Shown: positions 8,030 through 16,712, numbered from the stretch's first letter. The stretch: 64,000 bases of DNA from Pigmentiphaga daeguensis (GCF_039523035.1 NZ_BAAAEN010000019.1:1-64000), one strand, 5' to 3'. Notes: generated by a model not told the origin, from the sequence alone. Translations and numbers: made by a program.

Positions 8030-8977
8030 TTGGCCGATCTACAGACGCTGCTCGTGCTCTACGGGGCATGGCTGGTCTTCTTCAACGTGCTGCTGGAACA
8101 GGCGGGGCTGCCCATACCCGCCTATCCGCTGCTGGTCGTGGCCGGCGCGCTGGCCGCGCAGGACCAGCTTTCGTGGCCGCTGATCCTGGCCGGCACCGTG
8201 GCGGCCAGCCTGATCGCCGACAGCGCCTGGTACGCGGCCGGCCAGCGCCACGGCGCACGGCTGCTCAGCACCATCTGCCGCATCTCCCTGTCGCAGGACT
8301 CCTGCATACGCCAGACCCAGAGCCGCTACCTGCAGGTGGGGCCGCGCCTGCTGCTGGTGGCCAAGTTCCTGCCCGGCGCCGGCGCCCTGAGCACCGTGAT
8401 GGCCGGCCTGACCCGCGCGCCCTATCGCACCTTCGTCGGCTACGAGATCGCCGGCACGCTGATCTGGGGCGGCTCGGCGGTGCTGCTGGGCGCGCTGTTC
8501 CATCCCGTGGTGGCGGACATCCTGCTGGCCATCGACCAGTACGGCCAGATGGGCCTGCTGTTCCTGGGCACGCTGCTGGCGCTGTACATCGCCTATCGGC
8601 TGGTCCAGCGGTGGCGGGTCATCAAGTACCTGCGCACCGTCCCCCGCCTGCCCGTGGACGAACTCGCGTCCTGGGAACGCGAGGGCCGGCGGCCGGTGCT
8701 GCTGGATGTGCGGCCCCAGCCCGAAGATCCCCTGCCGGGCGCCATCGCCGTCGACGTGCACGCGCCCCTCGACCAGTTGCAGCTCGGTCCCTACGACACC
8801 GACATCGTGGTGTACTGCGCCTGCCCCAACGAAGTCTCGGCGGCCTTGCTGGCGACCAAGCTGCGCGCGGCGGGCTATACCAATACCTGGGCGCTGCTGG
8901 GCGGGCACGATGCCTGGCGGGCCTACCGCGAAACGCCCGAATCCCCACTCGCTTCCCCGGCCACGGAGCAATCATGA
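8030..8977 (+). CDS. DedA-family membrane protein fused to a rhodanese domain
   Basis: A 315-residue fusion. Residues 1-200 are a DedA/SNARE-associated membrane domain with several hydrophobic helices, an amphipathic helix near EQAGLPIPAYPLLVVAG and the signature FLPGAGALSTVMAGLTR. Residues 210-300 form a rhodanese domain with VLLDVRPQPED and an active-site-like loop CACPNEVSA containing cysteine. DedA proteins are linked to undecaprenyl-phosphate or lipid scrambling and membrane homeostasis; rhodaneses transfer sulfane sulfur. The start is a TTG at 8030 with GGGAGG at 8019-8024, 5 nt upstream. The stop overlaps the next gene (OsmC) as ATGA, indicating translational coupling. The fusion occurs elsewhere in beta-proteobacteria, but its job is not established. 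Confidence 0.85.
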   Translation: MADLQTLLVLYGAWLVFFNVLLEQAGLPIPAYPLLVVAGALAAQDQLSWPLILAGTVAASLIADSAWYAAGQRHGARLLSTICRISLSQDSCIRQTQSRYLQVGPRLLLVAKFLPGAGALSTVMAGLTRAPYRTFVGYEIAGTLIWGGSAVLLGALFHPVVADILLAIDQYGQMGLLFLGTLLALYIAYRLVQRWRVIKYLRTVPRLPVDELASWEREGRRPVLLDVRPQPEDPLPGAIAVDVHAPLDQLQLGPYDTDIVVYCACPNEVSAALLATKLRAAGYTNTWALLGGHDAWRAYRETPESPLASPATEQS

Positions 8978-9369
8978 GCGTACACGTCAAATCGAACATG
9001 CCCGGCGGCATGCGCTACACCATCTCCCTGGGCGCCCACGACGTGCCTCTGGACATGCCGGTCCCCAAGGGCGAAGGCCCGTCCCCGCACGACTACTTCG
9101 ACGCCGCGCTGGGCGGCTGCAAGGCGCTGACGCTGATGGTGTACGCCAAGGGCAAGAACATCCCCCTGGACGGCGTCGAGGTGGAAATCGTGCGCGACGA
9201 CAAGGACGAGCGGCGCGGGGAATACCGGTTGACCGCCCGCCTGGCGCTCAGCGGCGACCTGACCGACGAACAGGTGGCCGAGCTGCACGCCGTGGCCGAC
9301 CGCTGCCCCGTCCACAAGCTGATGACCACCACCACGATCAAGATCGATACCGAGGTCGCGCGCGCCTGA
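8974..9369 (+). CDS. OsmC-family peroxiredoxin-like protein
   Basis: A 131-residue OsmC/Ohr-type thiol protein. It carries both family cysteines, the first in FDAALGGCKALTLMVYA near residue 49 and the second in VADRCPVHKL near residue 110. These are the redox pair used to reduce organic hydroperoxides. The ATG overlaps the DedA-rhodanese stop by 4 bp (ATGA), so the two are translated together. Thiol redox chemistry beside a sulfurtransferase domain suggests a shared role in sulfur or peroxide handling at the membrane; this is inference. An Ohr versus OsmC assignment is not made. Confidence 0.88.
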   Translation: MSVHVKSNMPGGMRYTISLGAHDVPLDMPVPKGEGPSPHDYFDAALGGCKALTLMVYAKGKNIPLDGVEVEIVRDDKDERRGEYRLTARLALSGDLTDEQVAELHAVADRCPVHKLMTTTTIKIDTEVARA

Positions 9370-9378
9370 CCGGCCGGC

Positions 9379-10302
9379 TCAACTGGCGGCGATCCCCGCC
9401 CGCTTCAATAGTTGCCGCTGCTCGGCCTGCGCCACATCCTGCAGCCAGGCGACGAACGACTGGGCGGCGGGCCCCGCGTCGGGCGCGATGCCGTAGTAGT
9501 AGCGGTCCAGCGCCAGCCGCAGGTCCGGCAGGGGCGCCGCCAGGCGGCCCCTGGCCAGGTCGTGGCCCAGCAGCGACACCGGAGCCAGCGCCAGCCCCAA
9601 TCCATCCAGCGCCGCCTGCATCACGAAATGCAGGTGATCGAACTGCAGCGTCTGCTGCTGCCGCGCACGCGGCCGGCCGACCTGCGTGAACCACGCCTCC
9701 CAGTCCGCGCGGCGGGAACGGGAATACAGCAGGACATGTCCGGCCAGGTCGGCGGGACGCCCGATCGGCCGTGCCCGCAACAGCTCCGGCGCTGCCACGA
9801 CCAGGCCTTCGTCCTGCATGAAGGCGCGCGCCTCGATCGACGGGGGCCAGCCGCGGCGGCCGCGCCGGATGGCCACGTCGAAGCTTTCGAGCGCCCTCTC
9901 CGGCGCCAGGGTGCTGGTCACGACTTCCGGCTTGACCTGAGGATGGCGAGCCACGAAATCCGGCAGGCGCGGAATCAGCCAGCGCACGGCGAAGCTAGGA
10001 CGCACGTTGATCCGGACCACCCGCGGCGCGCCGCGCCCGACGAAGACTTCGGCGGCCGCCGAGATGCTGGCCAGCGCGGGCGCGGTGTCGGCCAGGAACT
10101 GCGCGCCCGCCGCCGTCAGCACGATCTGCCGCGTCCGGCGCTCGAACAGTTCCACGCCCAGGTAGTCCTCCAACTGGCGGACCTGGCGGCTGACCGCGCC
10201 ATGGGTCACGCCCAGTTCCTGCCCGGCGCGGGTGAAACTCAGGTGGCGGGCGGCGGCGACGAAGGCCCGGACGGCATTGAGAGGCGGCGGACGATGGAGC
10301 AT
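9379..10302 (-). CDS. LysR-family regulator (GcvA-like)
   Basis: A 307-residue LysR-type regulator of the GcvA-like branch. It starts PPLNAVRAFVAAARHLSFTRA, with helix-turn-helix ELGVTHGAVSRQVRQLEDYL (residues about 26-45), then ELFERRTRQIVLTAAG. The effector domain begins near RINVRPSFAVRWLIPRLPDF. It is divergent from an MFS transporter gene with a 76-bp gap, which it probably regulates. Its stop lies 9 bp from the end of the convergent osmC-type gene, leaving no room for a conventional terminator. The ligand is unknown. Confidence 0.9.
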   Translation of the reverse strand: MLHRPPPLNAVRAFVAAARHLSFTRAGQELGVTHGAVSRQVRQLEDYLGVELFERRTRQIVLTAAGAQFLADTAPALASISAAAEVFVGRGAPRVVRINVRPSFAVRWLIPRLPDFVARHPQVKPEVVTSTLAPERALESFDVAIRRGRRGWPPSIEARAFMQDEGLVVAAPELLRARPIGRPADLAGHVLLYSRSRRADWEAWFTQVGRPRARQQQTLQFDHLHFVMQAALDGLGLALAPVSLLGHDLARGRLAAPLPDLRLALDRYYYGIAPDAGPAAQSFVAWLQDVAQAEQRQLLKRAGIAAS

Positions 10303-10378
10303 GCGTGCAATTTTCTCACGTGTCGCGCCAGTTTAAATCGTTTGTCGCCCTGTCACGCGAACGTCACCATGTCGGCCT

Positions 10379-11503
10379 ATGTCCGATCCCGACACCGCCA
10401 CCGCCGATCGCCATTCGCGCGACGCCTCCATCGTCCTGGGCCTGTGCCTGCCCGCCGATACCGTCCTCTATCTGCTGCTTCCCGTCCACGCGGGCCAATT
10501 CGGCATAAGCCTGGCGCAGGCCGGTGTGTTGCTGGCCGCCAATCGGCTGGTCCGGATAGCCGGCTATGGCTGGGTCGCCAGGCTGTACGCCGAGCGCGGC
10601 GATCGCGCCGTCTGCACGCTGGCGGCGCTGGCCTCGGCCTGCTGCGCGCTGGGCTATGCGCTGTTCCCGGGCTTCTGGCTGCTGCTGGCCGTCCGGCTGC
10701 TGTGGGGCCTGTCCTACGCGGCGCTGAACCTGTCCACCCTGGCGCTGGCCACCGCCAGCCTGTCCGGATCGGCGCAGCGCACCGGCCGCTCGCGCGCCCT
10801 GATCGCCGCGGGCCCCATGCTGGCCCTGCCGGCGGGCGCATGGCTGGCGGACCTGGCCGGACCGCGCTTCATCTTCTTCATTCTGGCCGCCCTCGCCCTG
10901 CTGGCCCTGCCGCTAGCGCGCCGCCTGCCCGCCCACCGCCGGCCCCGGAGCGCGCCGCAGCCCGCGCGCCGCATACGGCCACCAGGCAGCCTGGATGCCT
11001 GGTCCTTCATGGAAGGGCTGACGCTGGACGGCCTGTTCATCATCGGCCTGTCGCTGCTCGCGCAGGACGCACTGCCCGACTGGGCCCTGCTGGCGGCCGG
11101 CGTGCTGATGGCGCTGCGCTACCTGTCGGAGATCCTGCTCAGCCCGCTGGGCGGGCGCATCGCCGACCGCCTGGGCGCCGAACGCATGCTGGTGGTCCTG
11201 TCGCTGGCCACCTCGGCCGCGCTGGTGGGTTTCGGCGCCGGCTGGCTGTGGGCCTGCGCCTTCCTCATCGTCGTGCTGCGCGCCCTGCAACTGCCGCTGC
11301 TGGCCCCCATCGTCGCGCATCGCCACCCCGGCAACGAACGCATCCAGGCACTGGCCTCGCGCGCGGTCTGGCGCGACATCGGCGCAGGCACGGGGCCGAT
11401 GCTGGCCGGCCTGCTGCTGCCGGCCGCCCCCGCCGTGCTGGTCTACGGCGGGGCCGCCCTGCTCTTGTCGGCCGCGGCGCTGGCCTGCCTGCGCCGCCCC
11501 TGA
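10379..11503 (+). CDS. MFS transporter
   Basis: A 374-residue major facilitator protein with about twelve hydrophobic segments and a cytoplasmic loop near residue 180-200 rich in Arg/Pro (RRLPAHRRPRSAPQP). The loop 2-3 signature is seen as GWVARLYAERGDR, and a related sequence, GGRIADRLGAERM, appears in the C-terminal half. This repeat of the family motif in both halves supports a true MFS fold. The substrate cannot be read from sequence; a small-molecule exporter is likely given the divergent LysR regulator. No strong ribosome site is visible before the ATG. Confidence 0.83.
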   Translation: MSDPDTATADRHSRDASIVLGLCLPADTVLYLLLPVHAGQFGISLAQAGVLLAANRLVRIAGYGWVARLYAERGDRAVCTLAALASACCALGYALFPGFWLLLAVRLLWGLSYAALNLSTLALATASLSGSAQRTGRSRALIAAGPMLALPAGAWLADLAGPRFIFFILAALALLALPLARRLPAHRRPRSAPQPARRIRPPGSLDAWSFMEGLTLDGLFIIGLSLLAQDALPDWALLAAGVLMALRYLSEILLSPLGGRIADRLGAERMLVVLSLATSAALVGFGAGWLWACAFLIVVLRALQLPLLAPIVAHRHPGNERIQALASRAVWRDIGAGTGPMLAGLLLPAAPAVLVYGGAALLLSAAALACLRRP

Positions 11504-11519
11504 TCCGGCGCGGCCCGCA

Positions 11520-12488
11520 TCAATCGATGCGGATGCCCGTCTGCCGCACGATCTGCCCGTAGCGCTCGACCTCCCGGGCCATCATGGCCGCCAGGTCGGC
11601 CGGCGTGCCGGTCTGGATCTCGAAGCCCTGCATGGCGAATTTCTGCATGACGTCCGCATCCCGCAACGCGCGGTTCATCGCCGCATTGATGCGCGCGACG
11701 GTCGCCTCCGGCGTCCCCGCCGGGGCGAACAGGGCCAGGCCGCTCGGCACGTCGACGCCCGGCATGCCGGCCTCCGCCATGGACGGCACGCCCGGCACCA
11801 GCGCCGACTCGGCCGCCGTCGTCAGCGCCAGCGCGCGCAGCTTGCCCTCGCGGATCTGCGGCACGACGGCGACGTCGGCGATCATGAAGTCCACCTGGTT
11901 GCCCAACAGCGCGACCACCGCCGGCCCCACGCCCTTGAACGGCACGTGCGTGAACGACACGCCGGCGGAGCGCGCGATGATTTCGGTTACCAGGTGGGGC
12001 GCGGCGCCGTTGCCGCTGGAGGCATAGCTCAGCCGCCCCGGCTGCCTGCGCGCCGCCTCCAGCAGGTCCTTCAGCGACTTCGCCGGCGAGGCGGGATGGA
12101 CCACCACGATGAACGGCGAGACGGTCATGTTGCCGACCGGCGCGAAACCGCGCAGCGCGTCGTAGGGCAGCTTCCTGTAGAGCGCCTGCGAACTGGCGTG
12201 GGTGATCGGCCCCGTCACGTACAAGGTGTAGCCGTCGGGCGCGGAGGAAGCGACGTAGGCGGCGCCGATCGTGGTGCCGGCGCCGGGCTTGTTCTCGACA
12301 TAGACCGGCTGGCGGAACTCGTCGGCCAGCCTGGCCGCGAGAATGCGGGCCGCCACGTCGGTCGAACCACCCGGCGGAAAGGGCACCACGATCTTGACAG
12401 GCTTGGCCGGATATTCCTGGGCGTGAAGACCCGCCATCGGCAACAACGCGGCCAGCGCCAGCGCCGCGATGCGGCGCGCGCCCATCAT
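11520..12488 (-). CDS. Bug-family (TctC) periplasmic receptor
   Basis: A 322-residue Bug receptor. Seen: a signal peptide (IAALALAALLPMAGLHAQE), the motif VKIVVPFPPGGSTDVAARIL, VENKPGAGTTIGAAYV and SSAPDGYTLYV. Its ATG overlaps the stop of the upstream DHDPS-like gene by 4 bp (12485-12488), so the two are translationally coupled. It is the last gene of a four-gene minus-strand operon whose other members are an isocitrate lyase-fold enzyme, another Bug receptor and the aldolase. The receptor probably binds the substrate of that pathway or a product of it. No TctA/TctB genes are nearby. Confidence 0.9.
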   Translation of the reverse strand: MMGARRIAALALAALLPMAGLHAQEYPAKPVKIVVPFPPGGSTDVAARILAARLADEFRQPVYVENKPGAGTTIGAAYVASSAPDGYTLYVTGPITHASSQALYRKLPYDALRGFAPVGNMTVSPFIVVVHPASPAKSLKDLLEAARRQPGRLSYASSGNGAAPHLVTEIIARSAGVSFTHVPFKGVGPAVVALLGNQVDFMIADVAVVPQIREGKLRALALTTAAESALVPGVPSMAEAGMPGVDVPSGLALFAPAGTPEATVARINAAMNRALRDADVMQKFAMQGFEIQTGTPADLAAMMAREVERYGQIVRQTGIRID

Positions 12489-13501
12489 GCCTGCCTCCCG
12501 GCGGCGTCCATCCGGGTCTGCTCCCGGACCACCTCGATGCCCGCCCCGCGCAGCAACTGGTCGATGCGGCGGATCTCTTCGACGCGCGGCTCGGGCATGG
12601 GCGGACGCATGCGCGGCGACTCGATCAGGCCCCGCAGCCAGGTCGCGATCTTGTAGCGCACGTGCAGCCGGCCGGGCTCGGCGTAGATGTATTCGTGCAG
12701 GCGCGCCAGGCCCGCGTCCCAGATGCGGCGCGCGGCGACGAGGTCATTGGCGCGCATCGCCTCGATGTGGTCCAGCATGGGCTCCAGCGCATAGTTCCAC
12801 GAGCCGCTGATGGTGCCGTCGAAATTGCCGCTGGCCAGGTACTCGTGGAAGAAATGCGCGCTCGAGCACAGCAGCGCGACGCCGGGCGCCTGGTCGCGCA
12901 TGGCCCGCGCAAGGATGCGGTGGCCCTGGTAGGCGTAGGTCGTCTTCCAGCCCACGATGTTGGGCACCTCACGGCAGAATTTCAGCGTGGGTTCCAGGGG
13001 CAGGCCCAGTCCCCAGGGCTGCGACGCGTTGGTGATGGGGTGGGTGAAGATGGGCAGGTCCACGGCCTCGTCCTGCGCCTTGATCTGGTCCAGCCACACC
13101 TCCGGATAGCGGACCGAGTCCCAGGCGATGGCCACGTCCATGGAACCGGCCGGCGGCACCACGAAGATGCCCTGGGCACCCAGCGCCTTCGCGTCGAGCG
13201 CCGTCTGCACGGTCTCCGCGGTGGTCCAGGCGAAGGTGCCGGCCAGCACCGGCATCCGGCCCGCGGCTTCCTCCATCACGATTTCCAGCACCCGCCGCTT
13301 TTCCTCGCGGGTCAGGTAGAAGGCTTCGCCCGCCTCGGGATTGGCGATGAGGCCGCCCTCGGCGGCGAACCTCGGTTGTTGCAGGTAATAGCGCACCAGC
13401 CGGCGCAGGCCCGGCTCGTCGATGCCGAGGTCGTCCCGCAGCGGCAGGACCAGCGCCGTGTAGAGGCGGCGTGCGATGGGATGGAGGGAGGTGTTGCTCA
13501 A
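12485..13501 (-). CDS. Dihydrodipicolinate synthase-family aldolase, atypical active site
   Basis: A 338-residue TIM-barrel protein of the DHDPS/N-acetylneuraminate lyase superfamily. The Schiff-base lysine is present (NIVGWKTTY, near residue 167), and the N-terminal TALVLPLRDDLGIDEPGLRRLV matches the family. The usual GTTGE pyruvate-carboxylate loop is replaced by NPEAGE, and the usual YNxP tyrosine region by THPIT, so it should not be a true dihydrodipicolinate synthase. It may act on another 2-oxoacid or on a hydroxy-acid aldol substrate. It sits between two Bug receptor genes in an operon with a PEP mutase-fold enzyme. Confidence 0.85.
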   Translation of the reverse strand: MSNTSLHPIARRLYTALVLPLRDDLGIDEPGLRRLVRYYLQQPRFAAEGGLIANPEAGEAFYLTREEKRRVLEIVMEEAAGRMPVLAGTFAWTTAETVQTALDAKALGAQGIFVVPPAGSMDVAIAWDSVRYPEVWLDQIKAQDEAVDLPIFTHPITNASQPWGLGLPLEPTLKFCREVPNIVGWKTTYAYQGHRILARAMRDQAPGVALLCSSAHFFHEYLASGNFDGTISGSWNYALEPMLDHIEAMRANDLVAARRIWDAGLARLHEYIYAEPGRLHVRYKIATWLRGLIESPRMRPPMPEPRVEEIRRIDQLLRGAGIEVVREQTRMDAAGRQA

Positions 13502-13535
13502 CGGAAGCTCCTGAAAGAAAGAATGGGACGGTGCA

Positions 13536-14504
13536 TCATTCGGGGGTGATGCCCGCGTCGGTGATGATCTGTTTCCACTTGCGCCGGTCGCGCGCGACGC
13601 GTTCGGCGAAGGCCGCGCTGGTGCCGCCCGCGGGGTCGGCCGCCAGGCTGGTGATCTCGGTGCGCAGGTCGGGCGACGCGATCGCGGCGTTGAGCACGCC
13701 GTTGAGCCGCTCGACGATGGGCGCGGGCGTGCCCGCCGGCGCCCACAGGCCGAAATAGGCTTCCATGTCGAAGCCCGGCACGCCGGCCTCGATCAGCGTC
13801 GGCACCTCCGGCAGCACCGGCGTGCGCTTGCGCCCGGCCACGGCCAGCGCGCGGATGCGCCCGCCCTTGAGCACCGCCAGCGCGGACACGGCGCTGTCGA
13901 ACATCATCGTCAACTGGCCGCCTATCAGGTCCTGCACGGCCAGCGACATGCCCTTGTAGGGAATGTGCGTCATCTCGACGCCGGCGGCGCGCTTGAAGGC
14001 CTCGCCGTTCAGGTGCGCCAGGGTGCCCACGCCGGCCGAACCGAAATTGTTGTCGGCGCCGCGGCTTTTCATCAGCTTGACCAGCGAGGCCACGTCCTGG
14101 ATGCCCGAAGCGCTGGATACCAGCAGCACGCTCTTGCCGTTGGCGATCTCGACGATGGGCGCGAAGCTCTTCTCGGGATCGTAGGGCAGCGAGGACTTGA
14201 TGGCGGCGGCCAGGGAATGGGTGCTGGTGGTGGACAGCAGCAGGGTGTAGCCATCGGGCGCCGCACGGGCTACCGCCGCCGCGCCGATGATGCCGCCCGC
14301 GCCGGGCTTGTTCTCGACCGCCACCGGCTGGCCCAGCGATTCGCTCATCTTGCGTGCGACCAGCCGCGCCATCACGTCGGCCGCGCCGCCCGGCGGGAAC
14401 GGCACCTGCAGCAGGATGGGCCGGACGGGATAGGCATCGCCGCGCGCCACGGCCGGCGCGAGCAAGGCTCCGCCCGCGACCTTCAACAATTGACGTCGAT
14501 CCAT
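13536..14504 (-). CDS. Bug-family (TctC) periplasmic receptor
   Basis: A 322-residue Bug receptor beginning MDRRQLLKVAGGALLAPAVARG. The RR pair and following hydrophobic stretch suggest Tat export, although the motif is not perfect. Family blocks seen are ILLQVPFPPGGAADVMARLV, VENKPGAGGIIGAAAV and AAPDGYTLLLST. A TTG 12 bp further upstream could also start the frame, but the ATG at 14504 puts the signal peptide directly at the N-terminus. It lies 51 bp downstream of the isocitrate lyase-like gene and 34 bp upstream of the aldolase gene. Two Bug receptors in one small operon are unusual and suggest two related ligands. Confidence 0.9.
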   Translation of the reverse strand: MDRRQLLKVAGGALLAPAVARGDAYPVRPILLQVPFPPGGAADVMARLVARKMSESLGQPVAVENKPGAGGIIGAAAVARAAPDGYTLLLSTTSTHSLAAAIKSSLPYDPEKSFAPIVEIANGKSVLLVSSASGIQDVASLVKLMKSRGADNNFGSAGVGTLAHLNGEAFKRAAGVEMTHIPYKGMSLAVQDLIGGQLTMMFDSAVSALAVLKGGRIRALAVAGRKRTPVLPEVPTLIEAGVPGFDMEAYFGLWAPAGTPAPIVERLNGVLNAAIASPDLRTEITSLAADPAGGTSAAFAERVARDRRKWKQIITDAGITPE

Positions 14505-14555
14505 GTTCGTTTCCAAGAAGGAAGAAGAAAGGTGGGCCGGCCGCGCCGGCCCCGG

Positions 14556-15536
14556 TCACTTCGGAGGCTGCCTGCCGCTCTGCTCCAGCGTGCCGCCGTG
14601 GCCCCAGGTGCTCTCGTAGTCGGGGCGGCTGCCCTCGGCCAGGAACCGGCGCTCCAGCTCCATCACTTTCGGGATGCCGGACAGGGTCTTGTAGTCGGCC
14701 GGCCCGTCCGGGCAGGCGTTGACCTGGGCGGCCCAGTCGGCCAGCGCCGCCTGGCCGCGCCGGCGGAAATCGTGCAGCACGCGCCAGGCGGCCTGCATCC
14801 CCGACGAGGCCGCGATGGTCGGGTACAGCACCACCCGCAGGCCGAGATCGCGGTACTCCTCCAGCGTCGGCGCCGGCCCCTGCCCGCCCCAGATGGTCAG
14901 CACCGGGACGGGAATCTCGCGGCAGGCGATCTTCAGTTGCTCGCGGCTTTGCACCGAATTGAGCCAGACCAGATCCACGCCGCCCTGCTCGGCATAGGCG
15001 ACGCAGCGGTTCAGCGCGGACTCGAAGGTCTCGCCGGCGGCCCCGAGCGCGTCGCAGCGCGCGCACACCACGAATTCCCTGTCGATCTCGTCGCGGGCGG
15101 CGACGGCCGCGCGGTACTTGCCCACGGCTTCGTCCACCGGAATGCAGCGGCGGCCGGCACTGGTCCCGGACTTCTTGGGCGCCTCCTGGTCCTCGATCTG
15201 CAATCCCGCCACGCCGGCCCGCACCGCTTCCTGCACCGCATACCAGACGTTGACCGCATTGCCGAAGCCCGTGTCGAAGTCGAGGAAGATGGGGATGTCG
15301 GTCCGGGCCGCCACGTGCCGCGCATGATCGACCACGTCGCGCATGCCCATCACGCCGGTGTCGGGATATCCGTACAGGAACGCGCACAGTTGCGAGCCGG
15401 CGATGAAATAACTTTCAAAGCCCGCGTCCTGCGCGATGCGGGCCAGCAGGGGGCTGAAGCCGCCGGGCATGACCAGCAGTTCGTCCCTGGCCAGTAGTTC
15501 GCGGAATTGGCGCCGCTTGGCTGTCGCCTCGTTCAT
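14556..15536 (-). CDS. Isocitrate lyase/PEP mutase-superfamily enzyme
   Basis: A 326-residue protein of the isocitrate lyase/phosphoenolpyruvate mutase superfamily. The metal-site loop is clear (IPIFLDFDTGFGNAVNV, residues about 80-96), as is LQIEDQEAPKKSG near residue 120. The catalytic loop is KKSGTS where methylisocitrate lyases carry KKCGH or KRCGH, so both the general-acid cysteine and the histidine are missing; nor is it the KxNS of PEP mutases. The reaction is therefore open: a C-C or C-P lyase/hydrolase on a small 2-oxo dicarboxylate is the family expectation. The start at 15536 has GGGAGACGGG upstream. It is the first gene of the operon and is divergent from lysR. Confidence 0.85.
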   Translation of the reverse strand: MNEATAKRRQFRELLARDELLVMPGGFSPLLARIAQDAGFESYFIAGSQLCAFLYGYPDTGVMGMRDVVDHARHVAARTDIPIFLDFDTGFGNAVNVWYAVQEAVRAGVAGLQIEDQEAPKKSGTSAGRRCIPVDEAVGKYRAAVAARDEIDREFVVCARCDALGAAGETFESALNRCVAYAEQGGVDLVWLNSVQSREQLKIACREIPVPVLTIWGGQGPAPTLEEYRDLGLRVVLYPTIAASSGMQAAWRVLHDFRRRGQAALADWAAQVNACPDGPADYKTLSGIPKVMELERRFLAEGSRPDYESTWGHGGTLEQSGRQPPK

Positions 15537-15629
15537 CGTCCCGTCTCCCGTCGCCCCGTCCGGCCTGGCCGGCGGGTGCATTTGTGCTTGCTTGCGGGAA
15601 ATTCTAGGAACAGCCTTTTAATTTGTCTA

Positions 15630-15644
15630 ATATATCTCTTATAT
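15630..15644. promoter_or_regulatory. Candidate LysR box ATATA-N5-TATAT
   Basis: A 5-bp perfect dyad with T-N11-A geometry (T15631, A15643). It lies in a markedly AT-rich stretch (15615-15660) between the divergent PEP mutase-like and lysR genes. It probably overlaps the promoters of both. Inferred from position and symmetry. Confidence 0.5.
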
Positions 15645-15663
15645 CTATTGATTTACGTTACTT

Positions 15664-16605
15664 ATGAATCTCTCGATCCGGCATTTCAAGGCTTTTCTTT
15701 CCGTGGTGCATACTCGCAGCTTCACGCGCGCGGCGGAGCAGATGCACATCAGCCAGCCCGGCCTGAGCCTGATGATGCAGGACATGGAGGGCCAGCTGGC
15801 GTGCCGGCTGTTCGAGCGCACCACGCGTTCGGTCCACCTGACCGCGGCCGGCCAGCGGCTGTTGCCCGTGGCCCAGCACGTGGTGGACGAAGTGGAAACC
15901 ATCGCCCCCGTCCTCAGCCAGCTCTCGGAAGAGCGGCGGCGCACGCTGCGCGTGGGCGCCACGCCCATATTCTCCGCCAGCGTGATGCCGCACGTATACA
16001 TGAAGCTGCGCGTCACCCAGCCCACGCTGGACCTGCATGTGTTCGACCTGCCCAAGCCCGAGGTCGAACGCCGCGTGCGCAGCGGGGAACTCGATTGCGG
16101 GCTGGGCATCTTCCCGCGGCACGTGCCCGAGGTCTCGCGGCGCCCGCTGTTCGAGTTCGACTTCCTGTACGTGGAATGCCGCAACGCCCCGCTGCGCCTG
16201 AAGGCGCAGGGCAGGGCCCGGCGCATACGTTGGGACGACCTGCCCGACGTGCCCTTCGTGGAGCTGCACCCCACCTCGGAACTCCAGCAACTGATCGACA
16301 AGCGCAAGGCCGCGTCCAGGCGCCTGCGGCCGGAGGGCGGCATCCGGATGAACAATCTGGAATCGCTGATCGGCATGGCGGCGGCCGGCGTCGGTCCCAC
16401 CATCGTTCCGTCCTTCGCCGCGCCGGTCGGACCCGACGTGCCGGTCGTCACCGCGCTGCTGACCGACCCCGTGCTGTCGCTGGGCTTTCACCTCATCACC
16501 AAGCGCGGAAGGGAACAGCCTGCGGTCCTGGAGGCGTTCACCGGCACGCTGCTGGAGGTGATCGCCGAACGCGGGGAACGCACTTACGGGACGCCGGAAA
16601 ACTGA
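15664..16605 (+). CDS. LysR-family transcriptional regulator
   Basis: A 313-residue LysR-type regulator. The helix-turn-helix is at residues 4-40 (IRHFKAFLSVVHTRSFTRA, then QPGLSLMMQDMEGQL), followed by LFERTTRSVHLTAAG. The effector domain carries a long basic segment, KRKAASRRLRPEGG, near residue 220. It is divergent from the four-gene PEP mutase/DHDPS/Bug operon with a 127-bp AT-rich shared region holding a LysR-box candidate, so that operon is the likely target. The nearest downstream gene, lgmA, starts 107 bp later and seems unrelated. Confidence 0.9.
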   Translation: MNLSIRHFKAFLSVVHTRSFTRAAEQMHISQPGLSLMMQDMEGQLACRLFERTTRSVHLTAAGQRLLPVAQHVVDEVETIAPVLSQLSEERRRTLRVGATPIFSASVMPHVYMKLRVTQPTLDLHVFDLPKPEVERRVRSGELDCGLGIFPRHVPEVSRRPLFEFDFLYVECRNAPLRLKAQGRARRIRWDDLPDVPFVELHPTSELQQLIDKRKAASRRLRPEGGIRMNNLESLIGMAAAGVGPTIVPSFAAPVGPDVPVVTALLTDPVLSLGFHLITKRGREQPAVLEAFTGTLLEVIAERGERTYGTPEN

Positions 16606-16712
16606 CGTTCCGCTGAACGGCCGGAGGAACGGAAACTCGACATCCCTTCAACGAAAATTCGACGCACGCCCGACCATACTGGCGCCGTTCTGTCGTTCCC
16701 TCCGAGTGTTCC

